Shown here in pieces: positions 9,148 through 17,020 of a stretch of 64,000 nt of DNA. The translations under genes and the position numbers were made by a program. Origin of the DNA: Proteus vulgaris (GTDB lineage Bacteria > Pseudomonadota > Gammaproteobacteria > Enterobacterales > Enterobacteriaceae); NCBI RefSeq assembly GCF_016239305.1, contig NZ_JAEHOQ010000003.1, positions 1 to 64,000 on the forward strand. Direction: 5' to 3'. The first letter of the stretch is position 1. The number at the start of each line of letters is the position of its first letter. The notes beneath the pieces are model-generated. The model saw only the letters and a program-made list of their open reading frames with translations. It did not search any database and had not been told where the DNA came from.

Positions 9148-9549
9148 CTATTTATCGCAAGGATAAGCATCTTGTAATGCGGCAATATAAACTAACTCTA
9201 TTGATGTATCTTTATATTTTTGCTTAGCAATGGGGTATTTATCAAGATAAGCATCAATATGTTTTGCCATAAAATCGCCGTTTTGTATAACTTTTTTAGG
9301 TGGGCAATAGAGTGGTTTAAAATCATTACCTTCATTGTGCAATCTTACTGACACTGCATAAAAATTAAATCCATTCGCAATACCGTTTAGATAAGCTTGT
9401 GTCACCGATTCTAATTGTTTATTAGAAGGATGATCTAAGGCTAATAATCGTTTTACCTCAAGATAGCCGCTTAATGTAACCGCTTGAGAATAAAGCGGAA
9501 ACAGTAATAACATTCCTAATAAGCTTTTTAATAATATTCCTTTTCTCAT
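9148..9549 (-). CDS. Rap1a/Tai-like periplasmic protein (T6SS immunity family)
   Basis: A 133-residue protein with a signal peptide (about residues 1-23, SQA end) and two Cys in the mature chain: one in YCPP near residue 101 and one near the C-terminus in DAYPCDK. The pattern of an N-terminal helix ending in Gly-rich text, C-P, an amphipathic helix, and a final A-L-x-x-A-Y-P-C helix matches the Rap1a/Tai domain known from immunity proteins against type VI amidase effectors and from other small secreted proteins. No amidase effector, Hcp or VgrG gene is adjacent, so an immunity role is only possible. It stands alone between a terminator and the divergent ROK operon. Confidence 0.6.
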   Translation of the reverse strand: MRKGILLKSLLGMLLLFPLYSQAVTLSGYLEVKRLLALDHPSNKQLESVTQAYLNGIANGFNFYAVSVRLHNEGNDFKPLYCPPKKVIQNGDFMAKHIDAYLDKYPIAKQKYKDTSIELVYIAALQDAYPCDK

Positions 9550-9666
9550 TCTGATTTCTCTCTAGTCAATATATGTTTATTTCATTTTAGTCGGTTTATT
9601 GAATTAAGAATATGTGTAGAAAATATCTTTTAGTGAGTCACTTCGTAAAAAGAAAATGCATCAAAT

Positions 9667-9682
9667 TGTGATCGCAAACGCA
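9667..9682. promoter_or_regulatory. Candidate CRP site upstream of ROK operon
   Basis: TGTGA followed six bases later by ACGCA. The left half is perfect and the right half matches TCACA at three of five positions. It is 138 bases upstream of the ROK gene start, plausible for a sugar operon but a weak match on its own. Confidence 0.35.
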
Positions 9683-9691
9683 TTTAGGATG

Positions 9692-9701
9692 GTTTCTAAA
9701 C
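9692..9701. promoter_or_regulatory. Candidate ROK repressor operator, distal copy
   Basis: GTTTCTAAAC, a 10-base dyad with a CT centre, occurs here and again at 9795-9804 just before the ROK gene. ROK repressors of the XylR type bind GTTT/AAAC dyads, and the two-copy arrangement would allow DNA looping. Confidence 0.45.
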
Positions 9702-9791
9702 TAATTAGTCGTTTTATACTTTACAAAGTAAATAAAACGGTGCATAACTATCAAACACAGACGATTTTATATAAAAAAAACATCTTTTAGT

Positions 9792-9807
9792 TTTGTTTCT
9801 AAACAAA
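9792..9807. promoter_or_regulatory. Candidate ROK repressor operator, proximal copy
   Basis: TTTGTTT-CT-AAACAAA is a 7+7 base perfect dyad containing the same GTTTCTAAAC core as the site at 9692. It ends directly before the ribosome binding site (GGAG at 9809-9812), so bound repressor would cover the gene's own start: autoregulation is inferred. Confidence 0.5.
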
Positions 9808-9819
9808 TGGAGTAGTAAC

Positions 9820-11007
9820 GTGACACCGAACGTACCCAATACATTACGGCAAATGAATGCCTCGCTTGTATTAAATGTCATTCGTCATCAAGGTCCTTTG
9901 TCACGGGCTCAGATAGCCAAAATTAGCGGAATTACAAAAGCGACGGTGTCTGAAATTATTAACGATCTCCTTGAAGAAAAAATCGTTTATGAAAGCGGTG
10001 TCAGTTCGCCAGCAGGGCAAGGTAGAAAAGGTATTTTAGTTAACTTCGATCCTCAACACAGTTTAGGTGTCAGCATTGACTTAGGTGGTACCAAAATCGC
10101 TTATGCGGTTTTTAACTTAGATGCCGAATTGTTGTATGAATATCAAGAGCCTACCTTTGATACTGACGATCGTGAGTACTTTATTACGCAATTTGCACAA
10201 AGTATTGAAAATGTGATCGAAAAAAGCGGCGTAGACCGTCAAAAGATCAATGTTATCGGTGTCGCCACACCAGGGATCATCGATATCAAAAATGGTGTTG
10301 TACTAGAAGGCTCTCCTAATTTGCCTCAATGGGATAATTTACCTTTAGCACAACAGCTTACAGAAAAACTCAATGTACCCGTTGTTCTCGAAAATGATAT
10401 TCGTGCAGCACTTGTGGGTGAAATGTGGAAAGGTCGATGCCGTCATACGCACAGTTGTGCGCTGGTTGGTATCGGTACAGGTTTAGGCTCTGCCTTGCTG
10501 ATGGATGGAAAGGTTATTCGTGGCGCAAATAATGCCGCCGGTGAAATCGGCTATATGATGTTTGCTCGTGACCATCTTTTTCGAAATTGGCGCAATAAAG
10601 GATGCTTTGAGAGTTTCTGTTCCGGTTCAGGTTTAAGTGAACGTATGGCGAGCTTACGAGGGGAAAATCTTAGTGCTATTGAGATTATTCAAGCCTCACA
10701 GCAAGGCGATCCTCTGGCTCAATCATTAGTTGAGGAAATGGCAGATTATCTTGCTATCGGCATAATGAACTTAGTTGCCATTGCAAATCTGGAAAAAGTG
10801 GTATTAACAGGCGGGATCACTCGCTCTGCTGACACCTTTTTACCGCGTGTTCAGGCAAATTTAGATAGACATTTATTTGCGAACACCAAAGTGAATATCG
10901 AGCTGTCTGAATTATGGGAAAAAGGACCGCTTTATGGCATTGCTATTCTCGCCTTGGCTACGGTTTATCCATCAATTCAATTTATGCCCGAGATCCAACT
11001 GAGATAA
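9820..11007 (+). CDS. ROK-family transcriptional repressor (NagC/Mlc/XylR type)
   Basis: A protein of about 395 residues starting at GTG 9820, chosen because GGAG lies 7 bases before it; an upstream TTG at 9793 has no such signal. Residues 10-75 form a winged helix-turn-helix (LSRAQIAKISGITKATVSEII). The ROK sugar-kinase-like domain follows with the N-terminal phosphate loop IDLGGTKIAYAVF near residue 90 and IGTGLGSALL near 222. In the zinc-binding motif region the text CFESFCSGSGL (about 265-275) keeps two Cys. It starts an operon with the TIM-barrel protein and the MFS transporter, so it probably senses a sugar or sugar phosphate from that pathway. The ligand is unknown. Confidence 0.88.
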   Translation: MTPNVPNTLRQMNASLVLNVIRHQGPLSRAQIAKISGITKATVSEIINDLLEEKIVYESGVSSPAGQGRKGILVNFDPQHSLGVSIDLGGTKIAYAVFNLDAELLYEYQEPTFDTDDREYFITQFAQSIENVIEKSGVDRQKINVIGVATPGIIDIKNGVVLEGSPNLPQWDNLPLAQQLTEKLNVPVVLENDIRAALVGEMWKGRCRHTHSCALVGIGTGLGSALLMDGKVIRGANNAAGEIGYMMFARDHLFRNWRNKGCFESFCSGSGLSERMASLRGENLSAIEIIQASQQGDPLAQSLVEEMADYLAIGIMNLVAIANLEKVVLTGGITRSADTFLPRVQANLDRHLFANTKVNIELSELWEKGPLYGIAILALATVYPSIQFMPEIQLR

Positions 11008-11046
11008 CCCTAATAAAAAAGTACCTAAACGAGATGGGAGCAACTC

Positions 11047-12345
11047 ATGGCAGGAATACATCTTCACCCACATGATATTTTAGATGAAGGCATGCCCGCT
11101 ATACTTCAACGCCTTGATGGTATGAAGCATGTCGAACATTTATTTGTCGAAATTAATACGATTTTTGAACGTAACCCTTACCCTGTTGGTAATTTACCTC
11201 ATAACCCTATTCATAATGTAGTTATGGGAACAGGTACACTGCACATCAATACTCATACTGATTTTCCTCGTCTGAGCCAACGTATTGATTCAACAATTTT
11301 AGCGGGCGCCGATCCGCTAATGACGATAAAAAAAGCCACTGATGGCGGAAAATATAAAGTCATTCCATGGGCTAATATTCTTAATGGCGATTTCACAGGG
11401 GATGTAGAAAACAATCAGGTTGTGGATTTTAAAGGTCGTCCGCAAGCACATTGGCTCTGCCCTAACGCCCCTGATGTCGCTCAATTATGGCAAAAGACAT
11501 TCACAGCATTAAAACAAAACTACGGTTACGATACCTTTTTAATTGACCGAATTCGTTTTCCTGATTGGGCTGGTGAAGAAGTGAATCCCGCAGGATTATT
11601 TACCTGTTTTTGCCCTCACTGTGAAAAGAAAATGGTACAGCAAGGTTTACCCGTTAATGAAATCAAACATCGCCTTACGGCTTTAGCTGATTCATTGAAA
11701 CAAGGGGATTTCGAAACCCCTGTTACCGCATTAAAAGAAGAGCCTTTGTTAAAAGCGTGGCAAACATTTCGCCAACAAAGTGTGACTCAATTGGTTGAAA
11801 AATTACTGTCTGATGCCAAACAAACTGCGGGTGGTATTACGTTATGGCTTGATCTATGGCCACCAGCTTATAGTTGGATCTTAGGTCAGGACTATCATGA
11901 ATTAACCCGTTATTCTTCAACACTTAAACACTTTCCTTATCATAAATTAGGGGGCGGAGCTGATGTTCAAGGATTAATTAATCATTTTGCCCAGGATAGT
12001 GAAAGCCAAGAACGTGCATTTACTGCGTTCAAACGCTTATTTGAATTACCTTATGATATTTCATACGAAACCTTTAAACAGCAAGGTTTTCCTATTCACT
12101 TTGTTGCAGAACAAAATAATAAAGTTCGCCAGCTTTCACAGCCAAATACCTTTATTTATAGCGGTATTCAAATGTGGAATTTACCTGCCTCTCAATTAAT
12201 TGAAGCCGTTATTGCAGCAGAAGAAAGTGCTTGTGATGACTTGCTTTATTATTGCTATGGATGGGCAACACAAGAATTATTTGATGCAATTGGTGAACAT
12301 AATACACCTAATAATAACGCCTATAACAACACGATTAAAGAATAA
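11047..12345 (+). CDS. Putative TIM-barrel glycosidase-like protein, unknown substrate
   Basis: A 432-residue cytosolic protein (no signal peptide), GGAG-preceded ATG. I do not recognise a characterised homologue. The pattern suggests a (beta/alpha)8 glycoside-hydrolase-like fold: an opening IHLHPHDILDEG strand-helix, VEINTIF, an IPWANILNGDF strand, and FLIDRIRFPDWAGEE near residue 165, a strand-end Asp-Arg-x-Arg-Phe-Pro seen in putative hydrolases of the GH/COG1649 type. A Cys cluster CFCPHCE near residue 188 may bind a metal. LWLDLWPPAYSW (about 272) and VIAAEESACDDLLYYCYG near the end would be further barrel strands. Its place between a ROK repressor and a sugar-type transporter supports intracellular processing of an imported glycoside. 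Confidence 0.55.
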   Translation: MAGIHLHPHDILDEGMPAILQRLDGMKHVEHLFVEINTIFERNPYPVGNLPHNPIHNVVMGTGTLHINTHTDFPRLSQRIDSTILAGADPLMTIKKATDGGKYKVIPWANILNGDFTGDVENNQVVDFKGRPQAHWLCPNAPDVAQLWQKTFTALKQNYGYDTFLIDRIRFPDWAGEEVNPAGLFTCFCPHCEKKMVQQGLPVNEIKHRLTALADSLKQGDFETPVTALKEEPLLKAWQTFRQQSVTQLVEKLLSDAKQTAGGITLWLDLWPPAYSWILGQDYHELTRYSSTLKHFPYHKLGGGADVQGLINHFAQDSESQERAFTAFKRLFELPYDISYETFKQQGFPIHFVAEQNNKVRQLSQPNTFIYSGIQMWNLPASQLIEAVIAAEESACDDLLYYCYGWATQELFDAIGEHNTPNNNAYNNTIKE

Positions 12346-12372
12346 TACACCGCGGAAAATCAGGATCAAATT

Positions 12373-13533
12373 ATGGCTAAACAACAAAAATGGAAAGTCT
12401 TTTTCCTTCTGTTTGTCACGATGTTTTTACTCGGTGGCATTCAAAATACGAAAGGGCTTATTCTAGAACAAGTTCAACATGATATTTCATTAAATATGAG
12501 CCAAGTTGGCTCATTAATTACCTTTTTCCAAATCGGTTTTTTAATTGCCAGTTTATTAACAGGCTATTTTACCGATAAGAAAGGGTTAAAAGTCATGATG
12601 TTTATTGGCTCACTGATGATGGCTGTTGGTTTAACAGGAACCAGCCTTGCTTTTAACGTGATGCTATTTTTTGGCTTTTATCTGGTTATTGGGTTAGGTA
12701 TTGGCTCGATGCTTGTCTCTATCGTTACCGTTATTCCGACTTTCTATAAAGAGAAAGCGGGCATGATGTTTAACGTCTCCAATGCAATGTTTGGTGTAGG
12801 GATGATTGTCACTCCGCTAATTTTACAATATCTATTTTCACACTCTATTTCATGGCGCACTTTTTATGTGGGCGTTGCCGTTATTGTTGCGGTCATTATT
12901 CTAGTCTTAAGTACATTAAAAATAGAAAACAGCGCACAAGTCGATATGAAATTCAGTGACTTTTTAGAGTTACTGACACAAAAATCACTATTATTAGTTA
13001 TCTTATTTATTACGCTGTATGTTGCTGCTGAAGCCGCTTTCTTAAACTTCTTCCCTATTTTCTATACCTCTATGGATATTGGAAATATGAGTAGCGCACA
13101 AAAAGCAGAAACAGCGGCTTATGTGATTTCAAGTTTTGCTTTCTTATTTACTATTGGTCGTTTTATTGGTGGCTTTATTAACCTTGCATTGGGTGATCGC
13201 AAAACGCTTATTCTGTTTTCACTGTTCTCTCTTATAGCCATTATTGTAAGCCGTATCTTTGTGCAAGATGTTGTTTATCTGTTTATGGTATTTGGTTTTG
13301 CATTATCAGTGCTGTTTCCAACAGCCGCCGCCGTTGCCACAAAATTAACCAGCAAAAGTGGCTCGGTGATGGGATTGATTTATGTTGCTTCTGGATTAGG
13401 TGGAGCGTTAGCAGGTTCATTAATTGGCCAAGTATCAGAAAGCTATAATGTTTCTGTTGGCTTTAACCTGATTATTGTATTCGTCGCTCTCTTCTTTATT
13501 ATTTCTCTGTTTATTAGAGAACAAAAACAATAA
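12373..13533 (+). CDS. MFS transporter, FHS/FucP-like sugar symporter
   Basis: A 386-residue protein with 12 predicted membrane helices. TM1 is FFLLFVTMFLLGGIQNTKG, followed by a SLITFFQIGFLIASLLTGY TM2 and the MFS loop motif DKKGLK at about residue 74. A second GRFIGGF motif opens the C-terminal half near residue 263. The layout and N-terminal sequence resemble the fucose:H+ symporter (FHS) branch. It is third in the ROK-TIM barrel-MFS operon, 27 bases after the TIM-barrel gene, and is followed by a strong terminator. Substrate unknown; a sugar or sugar acid is inferred from the repressor family. Confidence 0.75.
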   Translation: MAKQQKWKVFFLLFVTMFLLGGIQNTKGLILEQVQHDISLNMSQVGSLITFFQIGFLIASLLTGYFTDKKGLKVMMFIGSLMMAVGLTGTSLAFNVMLFFGFYLVIGLGIGSMLVSIVTVIPTFYKEKAGMMFNVSNAMFGVGMIVTPLILQYLFSHSISWRTFYVGVAVIVAVIILVLSTLKIENSAQVDMKFSDFLELLTQKSLLLVILFITLYVAAEAAFLNFFPIFYTSMDIGNMSSAQKAETAAYVISSFAFLFTIGRFIGGFINLALGDRKTLILFSLFSLIAIIVSRIFVQDVVYLFMVFGFALSVLFPTAAAVATKLTSKSGSVMGLIYVASGLGGALAGSLIGQVSESYNVSVGFNLIIVFVALFFIISLFIREQKQ

Positions 13534-13560
13534 CAACAACCGTTATGCCTCTGAAATTTG

Positions 13561-13583
13561 CCCCTCTATATGAGGGGTTTTTT
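13561..13583 (+). terminator. Terminator of the ROK/TIM-barrel/MFS operon
   Basis: CCCCTC-TATAT-GAGGGG hairpin followed by TTTTTT, a textbook intrinsic terminator 27 bases after the MFS stop codon. Confidence 0.88.
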
Positions 13584-13690
13584 ATTTCGATCACGATAGT
13601 CTAAAGTACATTTTCCTTTTTATTTTGTTGATTTTTTCGCCACCGCCCTAATAATAGTATCTATATTCACTGTTAAAATAGGAGAATATG

Positions 13691-13957
13691 ATGGCGAGTG
13701 GATGGGCTAATGATAGTGCTGTTCAAGAGCAAATAGATGCCACCATTGATGATGCAATTGCAAGAGCTCGCAATCAAATGGCGCAAGGTGAAAGTGCACA
13801 GTTTTGTGATGAATGCGGTGAGCCAATCTCTCCGGCTCGGCAAAAAGCCGTTCCTGGTGTACGTTATTGTTTAAACTGCCAAGAGGCAATTGATAAAAAG
13901 AATAATGCCTTTAGTGGGTATAATCGCCGTGGTAGTAAAGATAGCCAACTCAGATAA
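13691..13957 (+). CDS. ybiI: DksA/TraR-type zinc finger protein YbiI
   Basis: An 88-residue small zinc finger protein. The second of two adjacent ATGs is chosen: it leaves 6 bases after GGAG and gives the MASGWAND start of E. coli YbiI. The zinc finger is CDECG...CLNCQ (Cys near 40, 43, 61 and 64). The C-terminus GYNRRGSKDSQLR is nearly identical to E. coli. It belongs to the DksA/TraR family but is short, without the long coiled coil that places DksA in the RNA polymerase channel. Cellular role not established. Confidence 0.9.
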   Translation: MASGWANDSAVQEQIDATIDDAIARARNQMAQGESAQFCDECGEPISPARQKAVPGVRYCLNCQEAIDKKNNAFSGYNRRGSKDSQLR

Positions 13958-13983
13958 TCAGCAATTATTATCATATAAAATAA

Positions 13984-14032
13984 AAACTGTACCTTAATAT
14001 GAATTTCTTCGATTAAAGTACAGTTTGTTTTA
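13984..14032. terminator. Bidirectional terminator between ybiI and decarboxylase
   Basis: The stem AAACTGTAC (13984-13992) pairs with GTACAGTTT (14018-14026), with TTAAT/ATTAA extending it inside. GTTTTATTT follows on the plus side and an A-rich flank gives U-runs on the other strand. It lies between convergent genes. Confidence 0.7.
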
Positions 14033-14053
14033 TTTAATCAGACAATGAGTTAA

Positions 14054-15790
14054 TTAGATTTTTTCAGCCTTTTTTGAGCTCATATTTTGGCTCATCTCGG
14101 TTAAAATTTTCATAAAATGATCAATATGTGCACGTTCAGTATTTGGATTCATAAATACTGCTTTTTCACCTGGAAGATAAACGTAACGGTTATTTTTCGC
14201 ATATTTAGAGCAGGCAATAGAATCTACCCAGTTAGTAAATAATCCTTCTCTACCACGTTGTAAGAAAAGTTTTCTATGCCACTGCGTGTTATGAACCATA
14301 AAGTCATATGCTTCTTTATCTGTAGAGCACGTTAACTCTAAATCAAAGGCAACATTAGGATCTTTCACTAAGTTTGGATCATACAATTTAAAGCCAACAC
14401 TTGGCCCTTGGTTTTGCGGTACGATCACTTTTGCATTCCCCATCTCTAACAACTGATGGCGCATGTAGTTCGCATTTTGCAAACAGTGAGCAATAATGGT
14501 TTGGTAACCTTCGATCCCCATATAGTGCATTGCAGAATAAGCACCAAAGATACCCACACCACTACGTGTACATTCAATAGTAGATTGTAAGTGAGTCTGC
14601 CCTTCTAATTCATGCTCAAAATAGGTGAAGTTTTCTGGATCGTTTTCCAGTGCCACGAAATCATTACCATTTTTCACCAATACTAAACTTGAGGTGTAAG
14701 GCACATAGCCCCATTTGTGAAAGTCGATAGTAATGGAGTCGGCATATTTCAGATGTTTAAATTTCTCAACGTTCTGACGTAAGCCTTCTAAGGTGACGTC
14801 ATTAATTGCCAGTGGATTACTGCTGAAGTCATATTCTAAGAAGAAGATAATCGGCCAACCCACAGCAGCATCAACGTGAACATGTGGCTTAACAGGGATC
14901 TCGAACTCTTCACATAAGCGGTCACGTAACTCACAAACCCCTTTCACATCATCCACACCAAAGGTATCTGTTGTTCCTGTGGTTAACATGATAGTTGGTA
15001 CTTTGCATTTAACAGTGAAGCAGGCTCTTAATTCGCGTTCTAAGTGCTCTAGATTAATAGTATTATCTTCTGACACTTTGATACGGATAGTTTTGTTATC
15101 TACATCAACCCCCAACAGCGCAAGGTTAGTCATGTTTGAATAGTGACCGCCTTGAGAGTTAATGATGCGATAATCTTGATCTGCCGCCATACCTAAATGT
15201 TTAGAATTAGGCATCGATTTACGTAATCCAAAGAGATAACCATATAAGTTACACATGGTGCCTCCCTGCGTGAATACGCCAGAGGCAATATCAGGATCGT
15301 ATCCCACTAATTTAGCAACTTTTTTTATCGTCACTTTTTCTAGTGCATCCGCAACACCAGAATATTCGCAATAAACCATATTAGGGTTGCCCATTACCCC
15401 TAAAATTGAACCATAAACACCTGGGTCGCTTGGCATTGCAATGACATTTTCAACAGCGAGTGGATTTTCCCAGTTTTTACACAATGTCGAAACTAACATT
15501 AGTAGTTCATTAGGATCGTTTTCGGGGTAATTAATATTTTGTTGGATTTGCGTATCCGCCATTAAACGATCAAATAGCTGTTGCCCATTTGAGTAACGTT
15601 GTAATTGGTCATTATCGTTAGTTGTTGTTTTCCTAAACTGTGTAATTGATTGGATTGTTTTATCCTGAAATATCGGCCAATACTTCGGATCTCGGCTGAA
15701 AAAGTGAGCAATAACGTCGTGGTATTTCTTCTCAAATTCCGCGTTTAGAATGTTAGCAGAAGATAGACCTAATAAATCTTGATTTTTCAC
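14054..15790 (-). CDS. PLP-dependent group II decarboxylase (amino acid, substrate unassigned)
   Basis: A protein of about 578 residues starting at GTG 15790, six bases after GGAG; the TTG at 15802 has no ribosome site. PLP-enzyme landmarks are FTQGGTMCNLYGY (phosphate-binding, about 178), HVHVDAAVGWP with the Asp that pairs with the pyridine nitrogen (about 305), and IDFHKWGYVPYTSS with the Schiff-base Lys (about 353). The fold is that of glutamate/aromatic/aspartate-1-decarboxylases, but the protein is longer than most bacterial members and I cannot name its substrate. No amino acid antiporter lies beside it, unlike acid-resistance decarboxylase pairs. Upstream is a consensus CRP site, so catabolite control is likely. 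Confidence 0.75.
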   Translation of the reverse strand: MKNQDLLGLSSANILNAEFEKKYHDVIAHFFSRDPKYWPIFQDKTIQSITQFRKTTTNDNDQLQRYSNGQQLFDRLMADTQIQQNINYPENDPNELLMLVSTLCKNWENPLAVENVIAMPSDPGVYGSILGVMGNPNMVYCEYSGVADALEKVTIKKVAKLVGYDPDIASGVFTQGGTMCNLYGYLFGLRKSMPNSKHLGMAADQDYRIINSQGGHYSNMTNLALLGVDVDNKTIRIKVSEDNTINLEHLERELRACFTVKCKVPTIMLTTGTTDTFGVDDVKGVCELRDRLCEEFEIPVKPHVHVDAAVGWPIIFFLEYDFSSNPLAINDVTLEGLRQNVEKFKHLKYADSITIDFHKWGYVPYTSSLVLVKNGNDFVALENDPENFTYFEHELEGQTHLQSTIECTRSGVGIFGAYSAMHYMGIEGYQTIIAHCLQNANYMRHQLLEMGNAKVIVPQNQGPSVGFKLYDPNLVKDPNVAFDLELTCSTDKEAYDFMVHNTQWHRKLFLQRGREGLFTNWVDSIACSKYAKNNRYVYLPGEKAVFMNPNTERAHIDHFMKILTEMSQNMSSKKAEKI

Positions 15791-15883
15791 TATATTCTCC
15801 AAATAGAAACCGATAAAAATTTAATTTAGTTGCATAGCAATACTATACATTTTCTAATTAAATTAGTTAGTGTTCTATGCGAT

Positions 15884-15899
15884 AACATCTATCTCACAG
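15884..15899 (-). promoter_or_regulatory. Weak CRP-like site upstream of decarboxylase
   Basis: On the minus strand TGTGA-N6-TGTTA: a perfect left half and a poor right half. Centred about 101 bases before the GTG start. It may act as a secondary site to the consensus one at 15997. Confidence 0.3.
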
Positions 15900-15996
15900 A
15901 CCATAACAGGTTTAATAATAATTTTATTAATATCAATAGATTAAGTTAATACGGAAAGTTAAATTTACAGATGCAAACTTTTCATTAATATGCTTA

Positions 15997-16012
15997 TGTG
16001 ACTGAGATCACA
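15997..16012. promoter_or_regulatory. Consensus CRP binding site
   Basis: TGTGA-CTGAGA-TCACA, a perfect 5+5 match to the CRP consensus with A/T flanks. It lies 207 bases upstream of the decarboxylase start and 473 bases upstream of the secreted-protein gene. The decarboxylase is the likelier target. Confidence 0.65.
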
Positions 16013-16484
16013 ATGAAAATAGGACTATAAATAGAAACAATCACTAACAATACTATTAACTATTTGAAATATAATCAAAATATAATAATAACCGGCTAAC
16101 CATATGATATTATTGAACTCTAATTTTAATTAATTGTATTAATCTGTTATTTCCGCAATTAGTACAGATAAAATTATATTAAGTTTAGTTACCATCAATA
16201 AAATCAGACTAAAATACTAATATATTTTCAACAATCAGCAAATTAATTTTAATTCCAACCATTGTTAGGTACAAAATATGGGTTAAGGTTAAAAGAGAGG
16301 GTAGTCACTAGTGAAAATATAAAAAAGAAAATTATCACAGATAATAATGCTACAAATAACAAAAATGTTGGTTAAAAACAAAAAATAGTCACCTTGCTAA
16401 ATAATCAGAATATTTACTCTACATTTTTTGCTTTTTTTGCCGATACTTAAAGTAATAAAGTAGGTAATTAACGGAGAAGACAAT

Positions 16485-16934
16485 ATGAAAGCACGTATCG
16501 CTGTTGCTACTGTATTCGTATTATTATCCGCAAGTGTCTATGCTGAAGAATTTACCTGCCAACTTGAAAATGGTAAGTATGTCAGTGTATTTGCCGAACA
16601 TGGGACCCCTCCAGTGTATCGTTATGGCACACTTGCTAAAACAGAAATCACACTACCTGTTCCTCAACAACCTAATAATAATGTCTTTTATGGGCATCAG
16701 ATGTTTGTTGCTGGAGCATCGACTTATATTCGATTTAAGAATGGAAATTATAGTTACGTTGTTTATGACGGTGAAGGTAGAGGATGGAGCTTTAATGGCG
16801 TGATTGTTTATAAAGACAATAATATTATTAGCAAAAAAGAGTGTAAAGATCCGTTAACGCCAAACCTGGATAATCTAAAAAACTACGCGATTAAAATGGA
16901 CCCTTATTTAGAAAATTATATTTATGCTCCTTAG
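16485..16934 (+). CDS. Secreted protein of unknown function
   Basis: 149 residues preceded by GGAGA. A signal peptide spans residues 1-20 (cut after VYA). The mature 129 residues contain exactly two Cys, one close to the N-terminus (EEFTCQL) and one near residue 125 (KKECKD), suggesting one disulphide closing a mainly beta domain (repeated Tyr/Val strands, SYVVYDGEGRGWSF). I recognise no family. It stands alone in AT-rich DNA before a bidirectional terminator, consistent with an accessory periplasmic protein. Confidence 0.7.
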   Translation: MKARIAVATVFVLLSASVYAEEFTCQLENGKYVSVFAEHGTPPVYRYGTLAKTEITLPVPQQPNNNVFYGHQMFVAGASTYIRFKNGNYSYVVYDGEGRGWSFNGVIVYKDNNIISKKECKDPLTPNLDNLKNYAIKMDPYLENYIYAP

Positions 16935-16963
16935 TCTCTAATTTAATTAAGCATGTAGACATA

Positions 16964-16995
16964 AAAAAACCCAATTTAAAAATTGGGTTTTTATT
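16964..16995. terminator. Bidirectional terminator, secreted protein gene / deoD
   Basis: AAAACCCAATTT/AAATTGGGTTTTT hairpin with A-run before and T-run after, between convergent genes. Confidence 0.85.
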
Positions 16996-17020
16996 ATTTT
17001 TAAACAACGAGATGTATTGA

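Larger units (their letters stand above)
15791..16484. other. Long AT-rich intergenic region
   Basis: About 690 bases without a supported gene, between divergent transcription units. It holds a consensus CRP site at 15997-16012 and a weaker one at 15884-15899 (both listed). The rest is very AT-rich, with no ORF having a ribosome site. This is the kind of region bound by H-NS. Confidence 0.6.

Noticed and set aside
12200-12466. 88-codon frame across the TIM-barrel/MFS junction
   Set aside because: Overlaps two well-supported genes in a different frame and has Asn/Lys-rich random composition.
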